Shown in pieces: positions 1 to 8,928 of a DNA stretch of 64,000 bases. The notes below the pieces were generated by a model that was not told the DNA's origin, did not search any database, and saw nothing but the letters and a program-made list of their open reading frames with translations. The position numbers and the translations under genes were made by a program. Numbering within the stretch: position 1 is the first letter of the stretch; each line of letters starts with the position of its first letter. Source of the stretch: Alphaproteobacteria bacterium (GTDB lineage: Bacteria; Pseudomonadota; Alphaproteobacteria; Rhizobiales; Hyphomicrobiaceae); NCBI GenBank assembly GCA_019137195.1, contig JAGVSR010000127.1, positions 1 through 64,000 on the forward strand, read 5' to 3'.

Positions 1-1230
1 AGCTTCCGCCGCTTCACCGGCTCGATCGATCTGCCGACGATCCAGGGTGCCATTATCAATCTCTCGACCGGCGCTGTTGGCCAAAATCCGTTCGGGGGCA
101 CGGTCACTTTCACCGAGATCGAGAACGCGGTCTCCTACAGTGAGCACGGAGACAACCTGACCGGGAACGACCAGGACAACCGGCTCGACTGCCGTTTCGG
201 CGGCGGCAACGACACGCTGATCGGCGGCGGCGGCAACGACATCATCAGTATCTCGGCCAACGAGTTCGACGACCTCAATCCGTCGAGCGACGGCATCGCC
301 TCCCAGGATTCCGTCGACGGCGGGACGGGCACCGACCGCCTGCAATTCTTCACAACGGGCTTTGCCGCCTCCAACATACTCGATCTGCTCACACCCGGCA
401 GCAACACCGGAACGTTTTCCGGCGACAGCATCGAGGGTATCGAGATTTTCGAGCGGATCAGCAATGGCGACGGGGCTCTTTTTGTATTCCTCGGTTCGGA
501 TAGCGCTGAGTACGTCATCGGCGCCAACTCGAACGGACAAGACAATCTCTCGGGACGCGGCGGCGACGACACGCTGGAGGGCGGCACCGGCGCCGACACA
601 TTGGACGGCGGTGCGGGCAACGACAGCTTCGTGCTCGGAACCGAAGCGGATGGCATCGACACCATCATCGACGCGTCGGGAATTGACACCATCACCACGC
701 TCGTCACGCGCTCGCTCGCGGGCTACGCCACGATCGAGAACCTGACGCTCGTGACCTCTGATTTCCTCAACAACAATTTCAACGGCACCGGCAACAACCT
801 TGCGAACGTGTTGACGGGGAATATCGGCAACAACGTGCTCTCCGGCGGGCTTGGCGCCGATACACTGCTCGGCGGCAGCGGCAACGACAAGCTCAACGGA
901 GGAAGCGGCAAGGATCTCTATACGGGTGGAGTTGGCAACGACCGGTTCGTGTTTTCCAAATCGACAGATTCCGCTTACGGCGCCAATCGCGACGTCATCA
1001 CCGACTTCTCGACCGACGGCACGGCCGAGCGCATCGATCTCTCCGGCTTCTCCGGCACCTTCGTCTTCCGCGGAACAGGGTCCTTCACCTCCTCGGCCAA
1101 GGAGGTGTCCTACAAGTTCGTCGGATCGAATACGCTGGTGAAGATCGATCTCGATCGCGACAGCGGAACTGAAATGGAGATCCTCCTCATGGGCCACAAA
1201 GTGCTCCACGCATCGGACTTCTACCTCTAA
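1..1230 (+). CDS. RTX-type calcium-binding repeat protein, 5' truncated by window edge
   Basis: The frame is open from the first base and ends in TAA, giving at least 409 residues of the C-terminal part of a larger protein. It carries glycine/aspartate nonapeptides of the GGxGxDxLx type (GGGGNDI, GGTGADTLDGGAGND, GGLGADTLLGGSGNDKL). These form calcium-binding parallel beta-rolls in type I secreted proteins. The last 100 residues (VGNDRFVF, DVITDF, then IDLSGF) look like the usual C-terminal end of such proteins, where the uncleaved secretion signal lies. A non-repetitive segment of about 60 residues separates two repeat blocks. No catalytic domain is visible in the part shown, so toxin, enzyme or adhesin cannot be distinguished. 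No HlyB/HlyD/TolC genes are nearby. Confidence 0.9.
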   Translation, partial: SFRRFTGSIDLPTIQGAIINLSTGAVGQNPFGGTVTFTEIENAVSYSEHGDNLTGNDQDNRLDCRFGGGNDTLIGGGGNDIISISANEFDDLNPSSDGIASQDSVDGGTGTDRLQFFTTGFAASNILDLLTPGSNTGTFSGDSIEGIEIFERISNGDGALFVFLGSDSAEYVIGANSNGQDNLSGRGGDDTLEGGTGADTLDGGAGNDSFVLGTEADGIDTIIDASGIDTITTLVTRSLAGYATIENLTLVTSDFLNNNFNGTGNNLANVLTGNIGNNVLSGGLGADTLLGGSGNDKLNGGSGKDLYTGGVGNDRFVFSKSTDSAYGANRDVITDFSTDGTAERIDLSGFSGTFVFRGTGSFTSSAKEVSYKFVGSNTLVKIDLDRDSGTEMEILLMGHKVLHASDFYL

Positions 1231-1255
1231 AATGATCCGTCCTCACAGCCTGCGG

Positions 1256-1471
1256 CTACGTTGCTAGCTCCTCAGCCGATCTCACCCGCCTCAGCAACTG
1301 CCGGCCCTCCGCGGTCACCTCCCAGGTCTGGCCTGGCGGTATCACGAGATCAAGGGCTGCAAGCCAGGCGGCGACGGACCGCATGAGCGGCGGCAGCTCC
1401 GCCGGACGGTCGAGGTAGATGTGCTCGAGCACCATCTGCTCATAGCTCGTGATCGACTCCACCTCGAACAT
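1256..1471 (-). CDS. small hypothetical protein, 71 aa
   Basis: Short protein beginning MFEVESITSYEQM. The ATG is preceded by GGAGAAGGAG, a strong ribosome-binding site, which is the main reason to accept it. It contains VTAEGRQLLRRV, which resembles the end of a winged-helix-like fold, but I do not recognise the family. It converges on the RTX gene, with 25 bases between the stop codons. Function unknown. Confidence 0.6.
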   Translation of the reverse strand: MFEVESITSYEQMVLEHIYLDRPAELPPLMRSVAAWLAALDLVIPPGQTWEVTAEGRQLLRRVRSAEELAT

Positions 1472-1506
1472 TCCCGGCTCCTTCTCCGCTACGAGCGCAA
1501 ACCTAG

Positions 1507-1530
1507 GCCGCAGGCGTTAACGCCTGCGGC
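1507..1530. repeat. perfect 24-bp palindrome
   Basis: The left arm GCCGCAGGCGTT is followed directly by its exact reverse complement, centred on GTTAAC, with no spacer. It lies 35 bases upstream of the start of the 71-aa gene on the minus strand. A spacerless perfect palindrome suits a dimeric DNA-binding protein better than a terminator, which would need a loop. Its role is unknown. Confidence 0.75.
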
Positions 1531-2244
1531 AAGCGCGCAGCACGAATTGTTTGTAAACAGTGTTTTGCGCGCTTGATCGGAACGATGATGGAAGCGACAG
1601 CGAATTTCCCGGGCAGACAATCCTCTACGTTCGTGAAACCTGCACGCGCCTGGGCGTCGTGCAGCGATCGGCCAGGCGCCGCCCGGGACGCTGGCGACGT
1701 CGGGCACGACGGCCGCAGCGGATCTTGCGCCCCACATGAATCTGCTCTCCGAACCGCCCCCGCACGCTGCGGACCGACCCGAACGGACGCGAGACCGGCG
1801 GCAGAGTCCCGCGGATGAGACCCTGACGAGCATGACGAGCCATATCGCCTGTGCCGCAGTCATGGAGCCCGTCTGCCGGCATTGCACCGACGCCACGAGG
1901 ACTCGGCCCGCACCATCGCCGATCCCGAAACTGGCGGACACGACAAACTCGGCTGCCTCGACCCGGTCGCGGTCTGCGACTGCGCCAGCCGCTAGAGGAA
2001 GGGCGCTCAAAATTTGCAACGACCTGCTGCGGCAGAACCCGACCGTGGCCCCCGCCAGACTGAGGTCGTGGCAGGCCGTCCGCTGGGACCGCGCCTCTGC
2101 GGCGATCTGAGCCTGCGCCAAGGTCACGCTCGATCCTCGGATGCACGATTGGTGTCAAGGCCGGCACGCCGCCGACGAGGACCGCCCTCCCTCGGCATCA
2201 CAATTTCGTCGCGCGCAGGCCATCGAGCCGGTAGGAACGGCGTC
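1531..2244. other. stretch of about 700 bases without a supported gene
   Basis: Several open frames cross this stretch on both strands. The longest is a minus-strand frame at 1489-2127. None has a recognisable domain, a good ribosome-binding site or natural-looking composition; they are rich in Arg, Ser and Pro as expected from random GC-rich frames. The frame of the downstream methyltransferase is open back to 2014 but that part resembles nothing. It may be a decayed gene. Confidence 0.4.
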
Positions 2245-3369
2245 ATGACCAAGCCCGCCGATTTCGACATCTTCCTGGCGACGCAGCCCGGCCTCGAGGA
2301 GGCCTTGCGCGACGAGATCCTGTCGTGCCGCTTCAAGGGCGCGAAGGCGGTTCCGGGTGGAGCCGTGACCAAGGGAGGCTGGCCGGAGGTTTGGCGGGCC
2401 AACCTCGAGATCCGGGGCGCAACTCGCATCCTTGCACGCGTCGGCTCGTTCCGTGCCGTGCATCTATCCGAGCTCGAGAGGCGGGCGCACGCGCTCGCGT
2501 GGCGCGACCTGCTGAGGCCCGACGTGCCCGTTCGCGTCGAGGCGGCGTGCAGCAAGTCGCGCATCTATCACTCGGGTGCCGCGACCGAGCGCGTCGCCCG
2601 CGCGATTATGGAAGAGACCGGCGCCCCCATATCGGACGACGCCGGGATCACGGTCATGGTGCGGCTCGACCACGACGTTGCGACGCTCTCCGTCGACACC
2701 TCGGGTGAGGTCCTTCACAAGCGTGGCTACAAGACCGCGGTCAACAAGGCGCCGATGCGCGAGACCATGGCCGCGCTCCTCCTCCGCCAGTGCGGATTCA
2801 ACGGACGCGAGCCGGTGCTCGACCCCATGTGCGGCTCAGGCACATTCGTGATCGAGGCGGCGGAGTGGGCCGCCGGCCTCGCGCCGGGCCGCTCGCGGTC
2901 CTTCGCCTTCGAAAAGCTCGCCACCTTCGATGCCGCCGCGTGGGAGAGAATCAAGGCAAGCCGGGCCGCGGCACAACCGGCACCTGAGTCCCGCTTCTGC
3001 GGCAGCGACCGCGATGCGGGCGCCATCCGCATGAGCACGGAGAATGCAGCACGTGCGGGAGTGACGGACTGGACGTGCTTCCGCCATCTCGCGGTGTCGG
3101 AGATCGAGACCCCGCCCGGGCCCGCGGGGCTCGTCATCGTCAACCCACCCTACGGCGGGCGCATCGGCGAGCGCAAAAGCCTCGTCCCTCTCTATCGCGC
3201 CCTCGGACAGACCCTCACGGCACGCTTCTCCGGCTGGCGCGTCGGCCTCGTCACCAGCGAGCCGGATCTCGCCCGCGCCACCGGGCTGCCGTTCGCGCCG
3301 CCTGGTCCGCCGATCGCCCACGGCGGCATCCGGGTAAGGCTATATCGGACGGGCGTGCTCGGAGAGTGA
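2245..3369 (+). CDS. THUMP-domain class I SAM-dependent RNA methyltransferase (RlmL/COG0116 family)
   Basis: 374-residue protein. An N-terminal ferredoxin-like/THUMP region (about 1-160) recognises structured RNA, and a Rossmann methyltransferase domain follows. The SAM-binding loop is DPMCGSGTF at 193-201 and the catalytic motif is NPPY at 300-303, typical of N2-guanine RNA methyltransferases. By family it should methylate a guanine in 23S rRNA or tRNA in the cytoplasm; the exact site cannot be read from the sequence. I chose the ATG at 2245 because MTKPADFDIFLAT matches the family N-terminus, although the frame is open 77 codons further upstream. It converges on the PhoX-like gene. Confidence 0.88.
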   Translation: MTKPADFDIFLATQPGLEEALRDEILSCRFKGAKAVPGGAVTKGGWPEVWRANLEIRGATRILARVGSFRAVHLSELERRAHALAWRDLLRPDVPVRVEAACSKSRIYHSGAATERVARAIMEETGAPISDDAGITVMVRLDHDVATLSVDTSGEVLHKRGYKTAVNKAPMRETMAALLLRQCGFNGREPVLDPMCGSGTFVIEAAEWAAGLAPGRSRSFAFEKLATFDAAAWERIKASRAAAQPAPESRFCGSDRDAGAIRMSTENAARAGVTDWTCFRHLAVSEIETPPGPAGLVIVNPPYGGRIGERKSLVPLYRALGQTLTARFSGWRVGLVTSEPDLARATGLPFAPPGPPIAHGGIRVRLYRTGVLGE

Positions 3370-3408
3370 CCAGTGAACGGGGGCAGCGCACGGCTGACCG
3401 GCCTTGCC

Positions 3409-5385
3409 TCAGGCTCCGATCTTGCCGCCGCCCTTCCTCGTGATCGCGACGACGGACGGACGTGGCGGCGTGCCGTCCTTGAAGTCTGGCCAGCGTGTGG
3501 CCGGATTGTTGAACGTCCCGGGCTTGTCCGGATCCTCGCTCTCGCCAGGATGCTGCACGGAGACGAACAGCGTCTCGCCGTCGGGAGTGAACCACGGCCC
3601 GCACATCTCGGCGCCAGCGGGACAGCGGAAGAACAGCTTCGACGCACCACGCAGCGGTCCCTCGGTCTCCATGGCGTACAGTCCGTCACCGCGGCCGGTC
3701 GTATCGGGGGCATTGCCGTCTGTCGCCACCCACAGACGCCCGAGGGCGTCGATGGCGCTATTGTCTGGCATGCCGAACCAGCCGTCCTTCGACGTGGCGG
3801 GATTGAACGTGGCACCAACCGAAGCGATCGTAGGATCGCCACACTTGACGAGGAAGTCCCAGGCGAAGCCCGGCGCCGCGTAGTCGCCGCCGTCGGGCGT
3901 GATCTCGATGATGTGACCATAAGCATTGCCGGCGCGTGGATTGGTGGCGTTTACGCCCTTTTCGCCTGATGCCGTGCGGTCCTTGTTGTTGGTGAGATTG
4001 ACGTAGACCTTGCCGGTTCGCGGATTGACCTCGATGTCCTCGGGCCGGTCCATGCGCGTCGCGCAGAGCGCGGTGGCGGCCAGCCGCGCGTGGATCAGGA
4101 TCTCGCCCTGATCCTTGAAAGCCCCCAGCTTCGGGTGACCAGCAACGAGCGGCAGCCACTCGCCGCGGCCGTCGGCATCGAAGCGCGCGACCCACAGCGT
4201 GCCGGTGTCGAGAAGGTCCTTGTTGGCCGCCGGATTGACGGCATCGACCTTGGCCGCGGTGACGAAGCGGTAGACGTGCTCGAACTTCTGGTCGTCACCC
4301 ATGTAGACGACAAAACGCCCATCGCCGTTGACGATGTTGCCGGCGCCCTCGTGCTTGAAACGGCCGAGCGCCGTGCGCTTGACGGGCGTCGATGCTGGAT
4401 CCTTGGGATCGATCTCGACCACCCAGCCGAACCGGTTCGCCTCGTTCGGCTCACGGGCGAGGTCGAAGCGCCTGTCGAAGCGGCCCCAGGGATACCATTC
4501 CTCTGGGATGCCGTAGCGCTCGAGCGCCGCGGCTTCGGAGCTCGCCTTGGCCGCCTCCTTGCCCCAGAAGTAGTAATTGATGTTCTCCTCGCAGCTGAGC
4601 CAGGTGCCCCACGGCGTCACGCCGCCGGCGCAGTTGTTGAGCATGCCCCTGACGCGCGTGCCCGCCGCATCCTCGGAGGTCTTGAGGCGCTGGTGGCCGG
4701 CCGCAGGACCGGAAATCCGCATGGGCGTCTCGGCCGTGATGCGGCGCGCGAAGCGCGAGCCCTTCACCACGTCCCACTTGCCGGCGATCCGCTTCACTTC
4801 GAGTACGCTGCCGCCGTGAGCCATCATGGACGCGCGCACCAGCGGCTCGGGCATCTCGTTGATCGCGTCGCGGCGCTTCCTGTTGTCGCCGAGACCGGCG
4901 TACATCAGCTCGTCATTGGTGTACTCGTGATTGACGACAAGGAGCCCGTGATCCGACCGGCCGTCGAGCGGAATGAAGCCGATGAAGTCGTTGTTGTACC
5001 CGAACTGGCGCGCCTGCGCGTCTGCGGAGGGATTGCCGGGATCGAACGCCGGAGCGTCGGCGATGACCGCGTCGCCCCACCGCATCAGAACGTCGGCATC
5101 GTACCCGGCCGCAACGTGGTGGCGCTCGTCGGAGCCGGACGCAAGCTCCTCGAAGTGGAACGACGGCGTGGCAGGCGGCGCCTGCCCACCGCTCCCGGCC
5201 TTCGCGGCCAGCGGAAGCATACCTCCGACGACCACGTCCATGGCCGTGACCGCGAGCACGCCCCTCATGAGCTCACTGCGCGAGTAGCGCCGCGCGATCA
5301 CCTCGCCCATGGTCGGGCTCGTAGGCGGACTCTTGCTTTCGTCCTCGCCGTCATCCATGGCGGCCGGCCTGACCTTGATGCTCAT
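3409..5385 (-). CDS. PhoX-family (DUF839) Tat-exported phosphatase-like protein
   Basis: 658 residues, the usual size for PhoX. The N-terminus has a twin-arginine motif (ARRYSRSELM, Arg32-Arg33) followed by a hydrophobic stretch ending near AAKAG, so folded export by Tat to the periplasm is expected. Conserved DUF839 features include NNCAGGVTPWGTWLSCEE, VVEIDP, KHEGAGN, RPEDIEVNP and WVATDGN. Characterised PhoX enzymes are calcium/iron-dependent alkaline phosphatases that release phosphate from organic esters. GGGAG lies before the ATG. No pho box or phosphate transport gene is adjacent, so phosphate control is not shown. Some family members have no proven activity. Confidence 0.88.
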   Translation of the reverse strand: MSIKVRPAAMDDGEDESKSPPTSPTMGEVIARRYSRSELMRGVLAVTAMDVVVGGMLPLAAKAGSGGQAPPATPSFHFEELASGSDERHHVAAGYDADVLMRWGDAVIADAPAFDPGNPSADAQARQFGYNNDFIGFIPLDGRSDHGLLVVNHEYTNDELMYAGLGDNRKRRDAINEMPEPLVRASMMAHGGSVLEVKRIAGKWDVVKGSRFARRITAETPMRISGPAAGHQRLKTSEDAAGTRVRGMLNNCAGGVTPWGTWLSCEENINYYFWGKEAAKASSEAAALERYGIPEEWYPWGRFDRRFDLAREPNEANRFGWVVEIDPKDPASTPVKRTALGRFKHEGAGNIVNGDGRFVVYMGDDQKFEHVYRFVTAAKVDAVNPAANKDLLDTGTLWVARFDADGRGEWLPLVAGHPKLGAFKDQGEILIHARLAATALCATRMDRPEDIEVNPRTGKVYVNLTNNKDRTASGEKGVNATNPRAGNAYGHIIEITPDGGDYAAPGFAWDFLVKCGDPTIASVGATFNPATSKDGWFGMPDNSAIDALGRLWVATDGNAPDTTGRGDGLYAMETEGPLRGASKLFFRCPAGAEMCGPWFTPDGETLFVSVQHPGESEDPDKPGTFNNPATRWPDFKDGTPPRPSVVAITRKGGGKIGA

Positions 5386-5564
5386 GCTGGCTCCCGTCGT
5401 GAGACCTCGCGCCGAGCTTGCGGGATTGTCGACCGTACCACAAGCCTCGAGCCGGCCATGGGGCTGCCGGCTGACCAGCGCTCATGCCTGCGCCTCATGA
5501 AACTTTCGTGACGAGCCCACAGCCCCGGCAATGGCGGCCGGTCCCGATCTCCCCCACCGCGAGG

Positions 5565-6407
5565 TCAGTACCTGCGCACGGTGAAATCGCGGTCGTGAGT
5601 GAGGGACGGCACGCGAGCGCGGGCGTCGGCGAGCCGCGCGAGATCGATCTCGGCGACGACCACACAGGGGTCGGTGCCCCCCTCGGCCAGGATCTCGCCC
5701 CAGGGGGCGATGACGAGGCTGTGCCCGTAGGTCTCTCGCCCGTGCTCGTGGCACCCGCCCTGCGCGGCGGCGAATACGAAGCACTGCGCCTCGATGGCCC
5801 GCGCCCGCAGGAGCGTATGCCAGTGCGCCTCGCCCGTTGTTTTCGTGAATGCGGCAGGCACGGCCAGAAACGACGCTCCGTCCTTGGCCAATGCGCGGTG
5901 GAGATAGGGAAAGCGTAGGTCGTAGCAGATCGTCATGCCGAGCCCGCCCCACGGCAGCGTCGCGATCACAGCCTCGGTGCCGGCCTTGTAGTTTTTGCTC
6001 TCGCGATAGCTCTCGCCGTTCGGGAGATCGACGTCGAACATGTGGATCTTGTCGTAGCGGGCCTTGATCGCGCCCTCGGGCGAAATGAGGAACGAGCGGT
6101 TGGCGATCTGCTCCGCACTGGCGAGAACGGGTAGCGAGCCGAGGTGCAGCCAGAGGCCGAGCTCCTGCGCGAGCGCCTGGAAATGGAGCAGCGCCGGGTT
6201 GCCGTCCTCTGGCTTCGTCGCCGCGAAAAGCTTGTCCCGCTCGAGCTCCATGAGCGTCATGGTCTCGGGCGTCTGCACATACCGGGCGCCGGCCGCCGCA
6301 GCCTGCCGGATCATCGCCTCGGCATCGGCGACGTTCCTCGCGACATCGCGCCCTGAACGCATCTGCACCAGCGCGGCCTTGAACGAGACCGCCTCACGCT
6401 CGCTCAT
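5565..6407 (-). CDS. carbon-nitrogen hydrolase (nitrilase superfamily, Nit/omega-amidase-like)
   Basis: 280 residues with the Glu-Lys-Cys triad of the superfamily: Glu in TPETMTLM, Lys in YDKIHMFDVDLP and Cys in TICYDLRFP. The pattern (KIHMFD, ICYDLRFP, AAFT) matches the Nit1/Nit2 branch, whose members hydrolyse deaminated glutathione or alpha-ketoglutaramate. A cytosolic metabolite-repair role is therefore likely. The start at MSEREAVSF was chosen because the upstream extension is not conserved-looking. It lies 19 bases downstream of glutaredoxin 3 on the same strand, as in many alphaproteobacteria. Such pairing supports a link with glutathione metabolism. Confidence 0.88.
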   Translation of the reverse strand: MSEREAVSFKAALVQMRSGRDVARNVADAEAMIRQAAAAGARYVQTPETMTLMELERDKLFAATKPEDGNPALLHFQALAQELGLWLHLGSLPVLASAEQIANRSFLISPEGAIKARYDKIHMFDVDLPNGESYRESKNYKAGTEAVIATLPWGGLGMTICYDLRFPYLHRALAKDGASFLAVPAAFTKTTGEAHWHTLLRARAIEAQCFVFAAAQGGCHEHGRETYGHSLVIAPWGEILAEGGTDPCVVVAEIDLARLADARARVPSLTHDRDFTVRRY

Positions 6408-6426
6408 CGGAGTCTCCAGAGAACGT

Positions 6427-6684
6427 TCAGGCCCCGAGCAACGAATCGAGCTTGCCGGCACGGTCGAGGTTATGAAGATCGTCGCAACCGCCCACATGGA
6501 CCTCGCCGACCCAGATCTGCGGCACCGTCCGTCTGCCGCCGGCCTTGGCCGTCATGGCCGTCCTCAGGTCCGGCTTGTCCGTCACGTCGATCTCCTCGTA
6601 GACGGCGCCTTTGCTGGCCAGGAGCTCCTTGGCCATATGGCAGTAGGGGCAGCGCGCGGCGGTGTAGATGACGACCTTCTGCAT
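6427..6684 (-). CDS. grxC: glutaredoxin 3 (dithiol, CPYC)
   Basis: 85-residue thioredoxin-fold protein with active site CPYC (Cys12, Cys15), the cis-proline motif TVPQIWV and the glutathione-binding GGCDD. It reduces disulfides and glutathionylated proteins with glutathione in the cytoplasm. The start at MQKVVIYTAA gives the standard length; a longer frame adds ten unlikely residues. It sits downstream of comF and upstream of the nitrilase-family gene. The comF-grxC-nitrilase order on one strand suggests an operon. Confidence 0.93.
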   Translation of the reverse strand: MQKVVIYTAARCPYCHMAKELLASKGAVYEEIDVTDKPDLRTAMTAKAGGRRTVPQIWVGEVHVGGCDDLHNLDRAGKLDSLLGA

Positions 6685-6810
6685 GGGTTCCGCATATCCT
6701 CTGGCGTCCGGCATGACGTGGCCCCGAGGTTAGCCATTTTGGCGCGCCGGGCATAGAGCACCGCTGCCGCAGATTGGTGGGTAAAGCGCACCGGCCGGCC
6801 GCAAAGCCTG

Positions 6811-7614
6811 CTATTCCGGGACCAAAGCGGCGTCGGCGACCAGGGCCAGCGCCAGGACGTCCACGCGGGCCGCACCGGCCTTGAGCAGCGCTCGAGCCGC
6901 GGCATCGACGGTGGCCCCGGTCGTGATCACGTCGTCGACGACGACGACGCTGCGCCCAGTTACGCGGCCTCGCCAACGCACGGGCACTGCAAACGCTCCC
7001 TTGACGTTCTCGCGCCGTTCGCTGCGCGAGAGGCCGACCTGCGGTGCGGTTTTCCGGGTGCGCTCGAGGGCGAGCGGCGCGTGCTCGATCCCGGTCAGCC
7101 TTGCGACCTCGCCAGAGAGCAGCGCCGCCTGGTTGTAGCGCCGCGACAGCAGACGCGCACGGGAGAGAGGCACCGGCACGATGAGGTCGGCCCCGGAGAG
7201 AAGCTCGCGGCCGGCCTCGGTGAGCCAGCGGCCCATGAGCCCGCGGGCGTTCAAGTCGTCACGGAACTTCAAGTCATGCACTAGATCGCGCATAAGACCG
7301 TCGTAGCGGGCCACCGCGCGGGCGCGGGCATAGCTCGGAGGGCGGGCGGCCGCCGCGGCAGAGATCATCGTGCCGCCGGTATCGAACGGCATCGGGATGC
7401 CGAGACGGTCGCATAGCGGCGGTCGGATGAAGTCGATGCCGGACCAGCACGTAGGGCAGAGCGCATGATGAGCGTGAAGAGGCTCGTGACAGACGAGACA
7501 CACGGGCGGCAGTACTGCGTCGGCGAGGCTGCGAAGCCCGCGTGCCACGAGGCCCGCGATACCGCGCCCGGCGCGTCGGACGCCTCCGCCACTGCCATCG
7601 AGACGGCCGCTCAT
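6811..7614 (-). CDS. comF: ComF family phosphoribosyltransferase-like protein
   Basis: 267 residues. An N-terminal double zinc-ribbon (PPVCLVCHEPL then LCPTCW) is followed by a type I phosphoribosyltransferase fold with the PRPP loop VVVVDDVITTGAT. ComF proteins are needed for DNA uptake in competent bacteria, but they are also widespread in bacteria not known to be competent. No other competence gene is in the window. The first residues (MSGRLDGSGGGVRR) are low complexity, and the start may be slightly downstream. Confidence 0.9.
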   Translation of the reverse strand: MSGRLDGSGGGVRRAGRGIAGLVARGLRSLADAVLPPVCLVCHEPLHAHHALCPTCWSGIDFIRPPLCDRLGIPMPFDTGGTMISAAAAARPPSYARARAVARYDGLMRDLVHDLKFRDDLNARGLMGRWLTEAGRELLSGADLIVPVPLSRARLLSRRYNQAALLSGEVARLTGIEHAPLALERTRKTAPQVGLSRSERRENVKGAFAVPVRWRGRVTGRSVVVVDDVITTGATVDAAARALLKAGAARVDVLALALVADAALVPE

Positions 7615-7766
7615 GCAAGGACGCTCACATTTTCTCTGAGCCTATGCTAGACCGCGGGACCCGGGTCTGGCGAGGACTGAGTTCTTCGCTCCCCCAGGAC
7701 GCCGGTACGTACTGACCAAGTGCTCAATCGACCTTGGGAAAATCCTCACATCTGCGCTGGACCGGC

Positions 7767-8660
7767 ATGGCCGCACCTCAGTCGATTTTCGATCGCGGTC
7801 TTCTCACCCGGCGGCGCAACAGGATCGCCGCGACGGCGGCGAGCCACGACTTTCTGCTGCAGCGCGCAGCCGACGACATGGCCGAGCGCCTTTCGCTCGT
7901 ACAGCGCAGGTTCGCGACTGTCCTGGTGCTCGGCGCCCATCATGGTGTGGTGAGCCGCATGGCCCGGACGCTGGCCGGCTGCGAGAGCGTCGTCTCGCTC
8001 GACAGCGCCCGCCAGCTCCTCGCGATCTGCGAGGAACCGCGAGTCGAGGCCTCGGAGGAGGCACTGCCGTTTGCGCCCGAGACGTTCGATCTCGTTCTGT
8101 CGGCGCACGCGCTCGAGACGGTCAACGACGTGCCGGGCCTGCTCGCACAGACGCGCAGGATTCTGAGACCGGACGGGCTCCTCCTCGCGACGTTCGCTGG
8201 CGGGGCAACACTGACCGAGCTCCGGCAGTCGTGGCTGCTGGCCGAGAGCGAGCTGACGGGCGGGGCAAGCCCCCGGGTCGCTCCCTTCGCCGAGGTGCGC
8301 GAGGCCGGCGCAGTGTTGCAGCGTGTCGGCTTCGCACTTCCCGTTGCCGACAGCGACACGCTAACCGTCACCTACGCCACACCGCTCGCCCTCATGGCCG
8401 AGCTCAAGGCCATGGGAATGAGCAACATGCTCGCCGAGCGCAGCCGAACCCCCGTGACGCGCAGGCTCCTCTTGCGCGCCGCCGAGGTCTACGTCGAGCG
8501 CTTCGGACTCGCGAACGGGCGAGTGCCGGCGACGTTCGAGATCATCACGTTGACCGGCTGGGCGCCGCACGAGAGCCAGCAGAAGCCGCTTCCGCCGGGG
8601 TCGGCGCAAGTACGCCTCGCCGATGCGCTCGCAATCAAGGAGGACAGGGGTCAGAGGTGA
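7767..8660 (+). CDS. class I SAM methyltransferase, NDUFAF5/BioC-like
   Basis: 297 residues, transcribed divergently from comF. It begins MAAPQSIFDRGLLTRRRNR; IFDR and the basic N-terminus are typical of the alphaproteobacterial homologues of NDUFAF5. In mitochondria that protein hydroxylates an arginine of a complex I subunit during assembly. The methyltransferase fold includes VLVLGAHHG (motif I), DLVLSAHALE and RILRPDGLLLATF. Motif I has GAHHG instead of the usual GxGxG, so SAM binding may be altered. The alternative upstream start is TTG at 7734. BioC-type pimeloyl synthesis is less likely because this genome has bioZ. Confidence 0.78.
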   Translation: MAAPQSIFDRGLLTRRRNRIAATAASHDFLLQRAADDMAERLSLVQRRFATVLVLGAHHGVVSRMARTLAGCESVVSLDSARQLLAICEEPRVEASEEALPFAPETFDLVLSAHALETVNDVPGLLAQTRRILRPDGLLLATFAGGATLTELRQSWLLAESELTGGASPRVAPFAEVREAGAVLQRVGFALPVADSDTLTVTYATPLALMAELKAMGMSNMLAERSRTPVTRRLLLRAAEVYVERFGLANGRVPATFEIITLTGWAPHESQQKPLPPGSAQVRLADALAIKEDRGQR

Positions 8661-8803
8661 CGGCCGTGCCGGATCGTGGCTTGGTCACAGACGGATCCTT
8701 AAGACCGCAGCCCTTCACCTCAGCCCCCTCCCCTAGTGCGGCGATTCTGAAGTCCGCCTCGTTCTCGCGGCTGGGTTCTTGAGCGGACGTCAGACTCTAA
8801 GCC

Positions 8804-8897
8804 ACACGAGATCAACGGCTTGCTCGTGTCCTTTCGATCGCGACGTTCGTTCAGAGCGTGCCGCAGAACGTGTCGAACGTCGCGGTCGGGACACGAG
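8804..8897. repeat. long imperfect hairpin with alternative pairing arms, between convergent genes
   Basis: A 14-bp stem (8836-8849 with 8874-8887, one G-T wobble; core CGCGACGTTCG/CGAACGTCGCG) encloses a 24-base loop. It is extended by an outer 9-bp stem CTCGTGTCC (8823-8831) with GGACACGAG (8889-8897). The same left arm can pair instead with ACACGAG at 8804-8810. There is no T-tract. It lies between the NDUFAF5-like gene and the 3' end of the copper ATPase gene, and may end both transcripts. Confidence 0.65.
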
Positions 8898-8928
8898 GGC
8901 GTGAGCTATGTTGAAGGGCCATACGACC

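Noticed and set aside
4090-5511. 473-codon plus-strand frame antisense to the PhoX-like gene
   Set aside because: The PhoX-like gene has a Tat signal and conserved motifs; the antisense frame has none.
7767-8660. BioC (malonyl-ACP methyltransferase)
   Set aside because: N-terminal IFDR/basic pattern and the altered SAM loop fit NDUFAF5-like proteins, and the biotin operon has bioZ.
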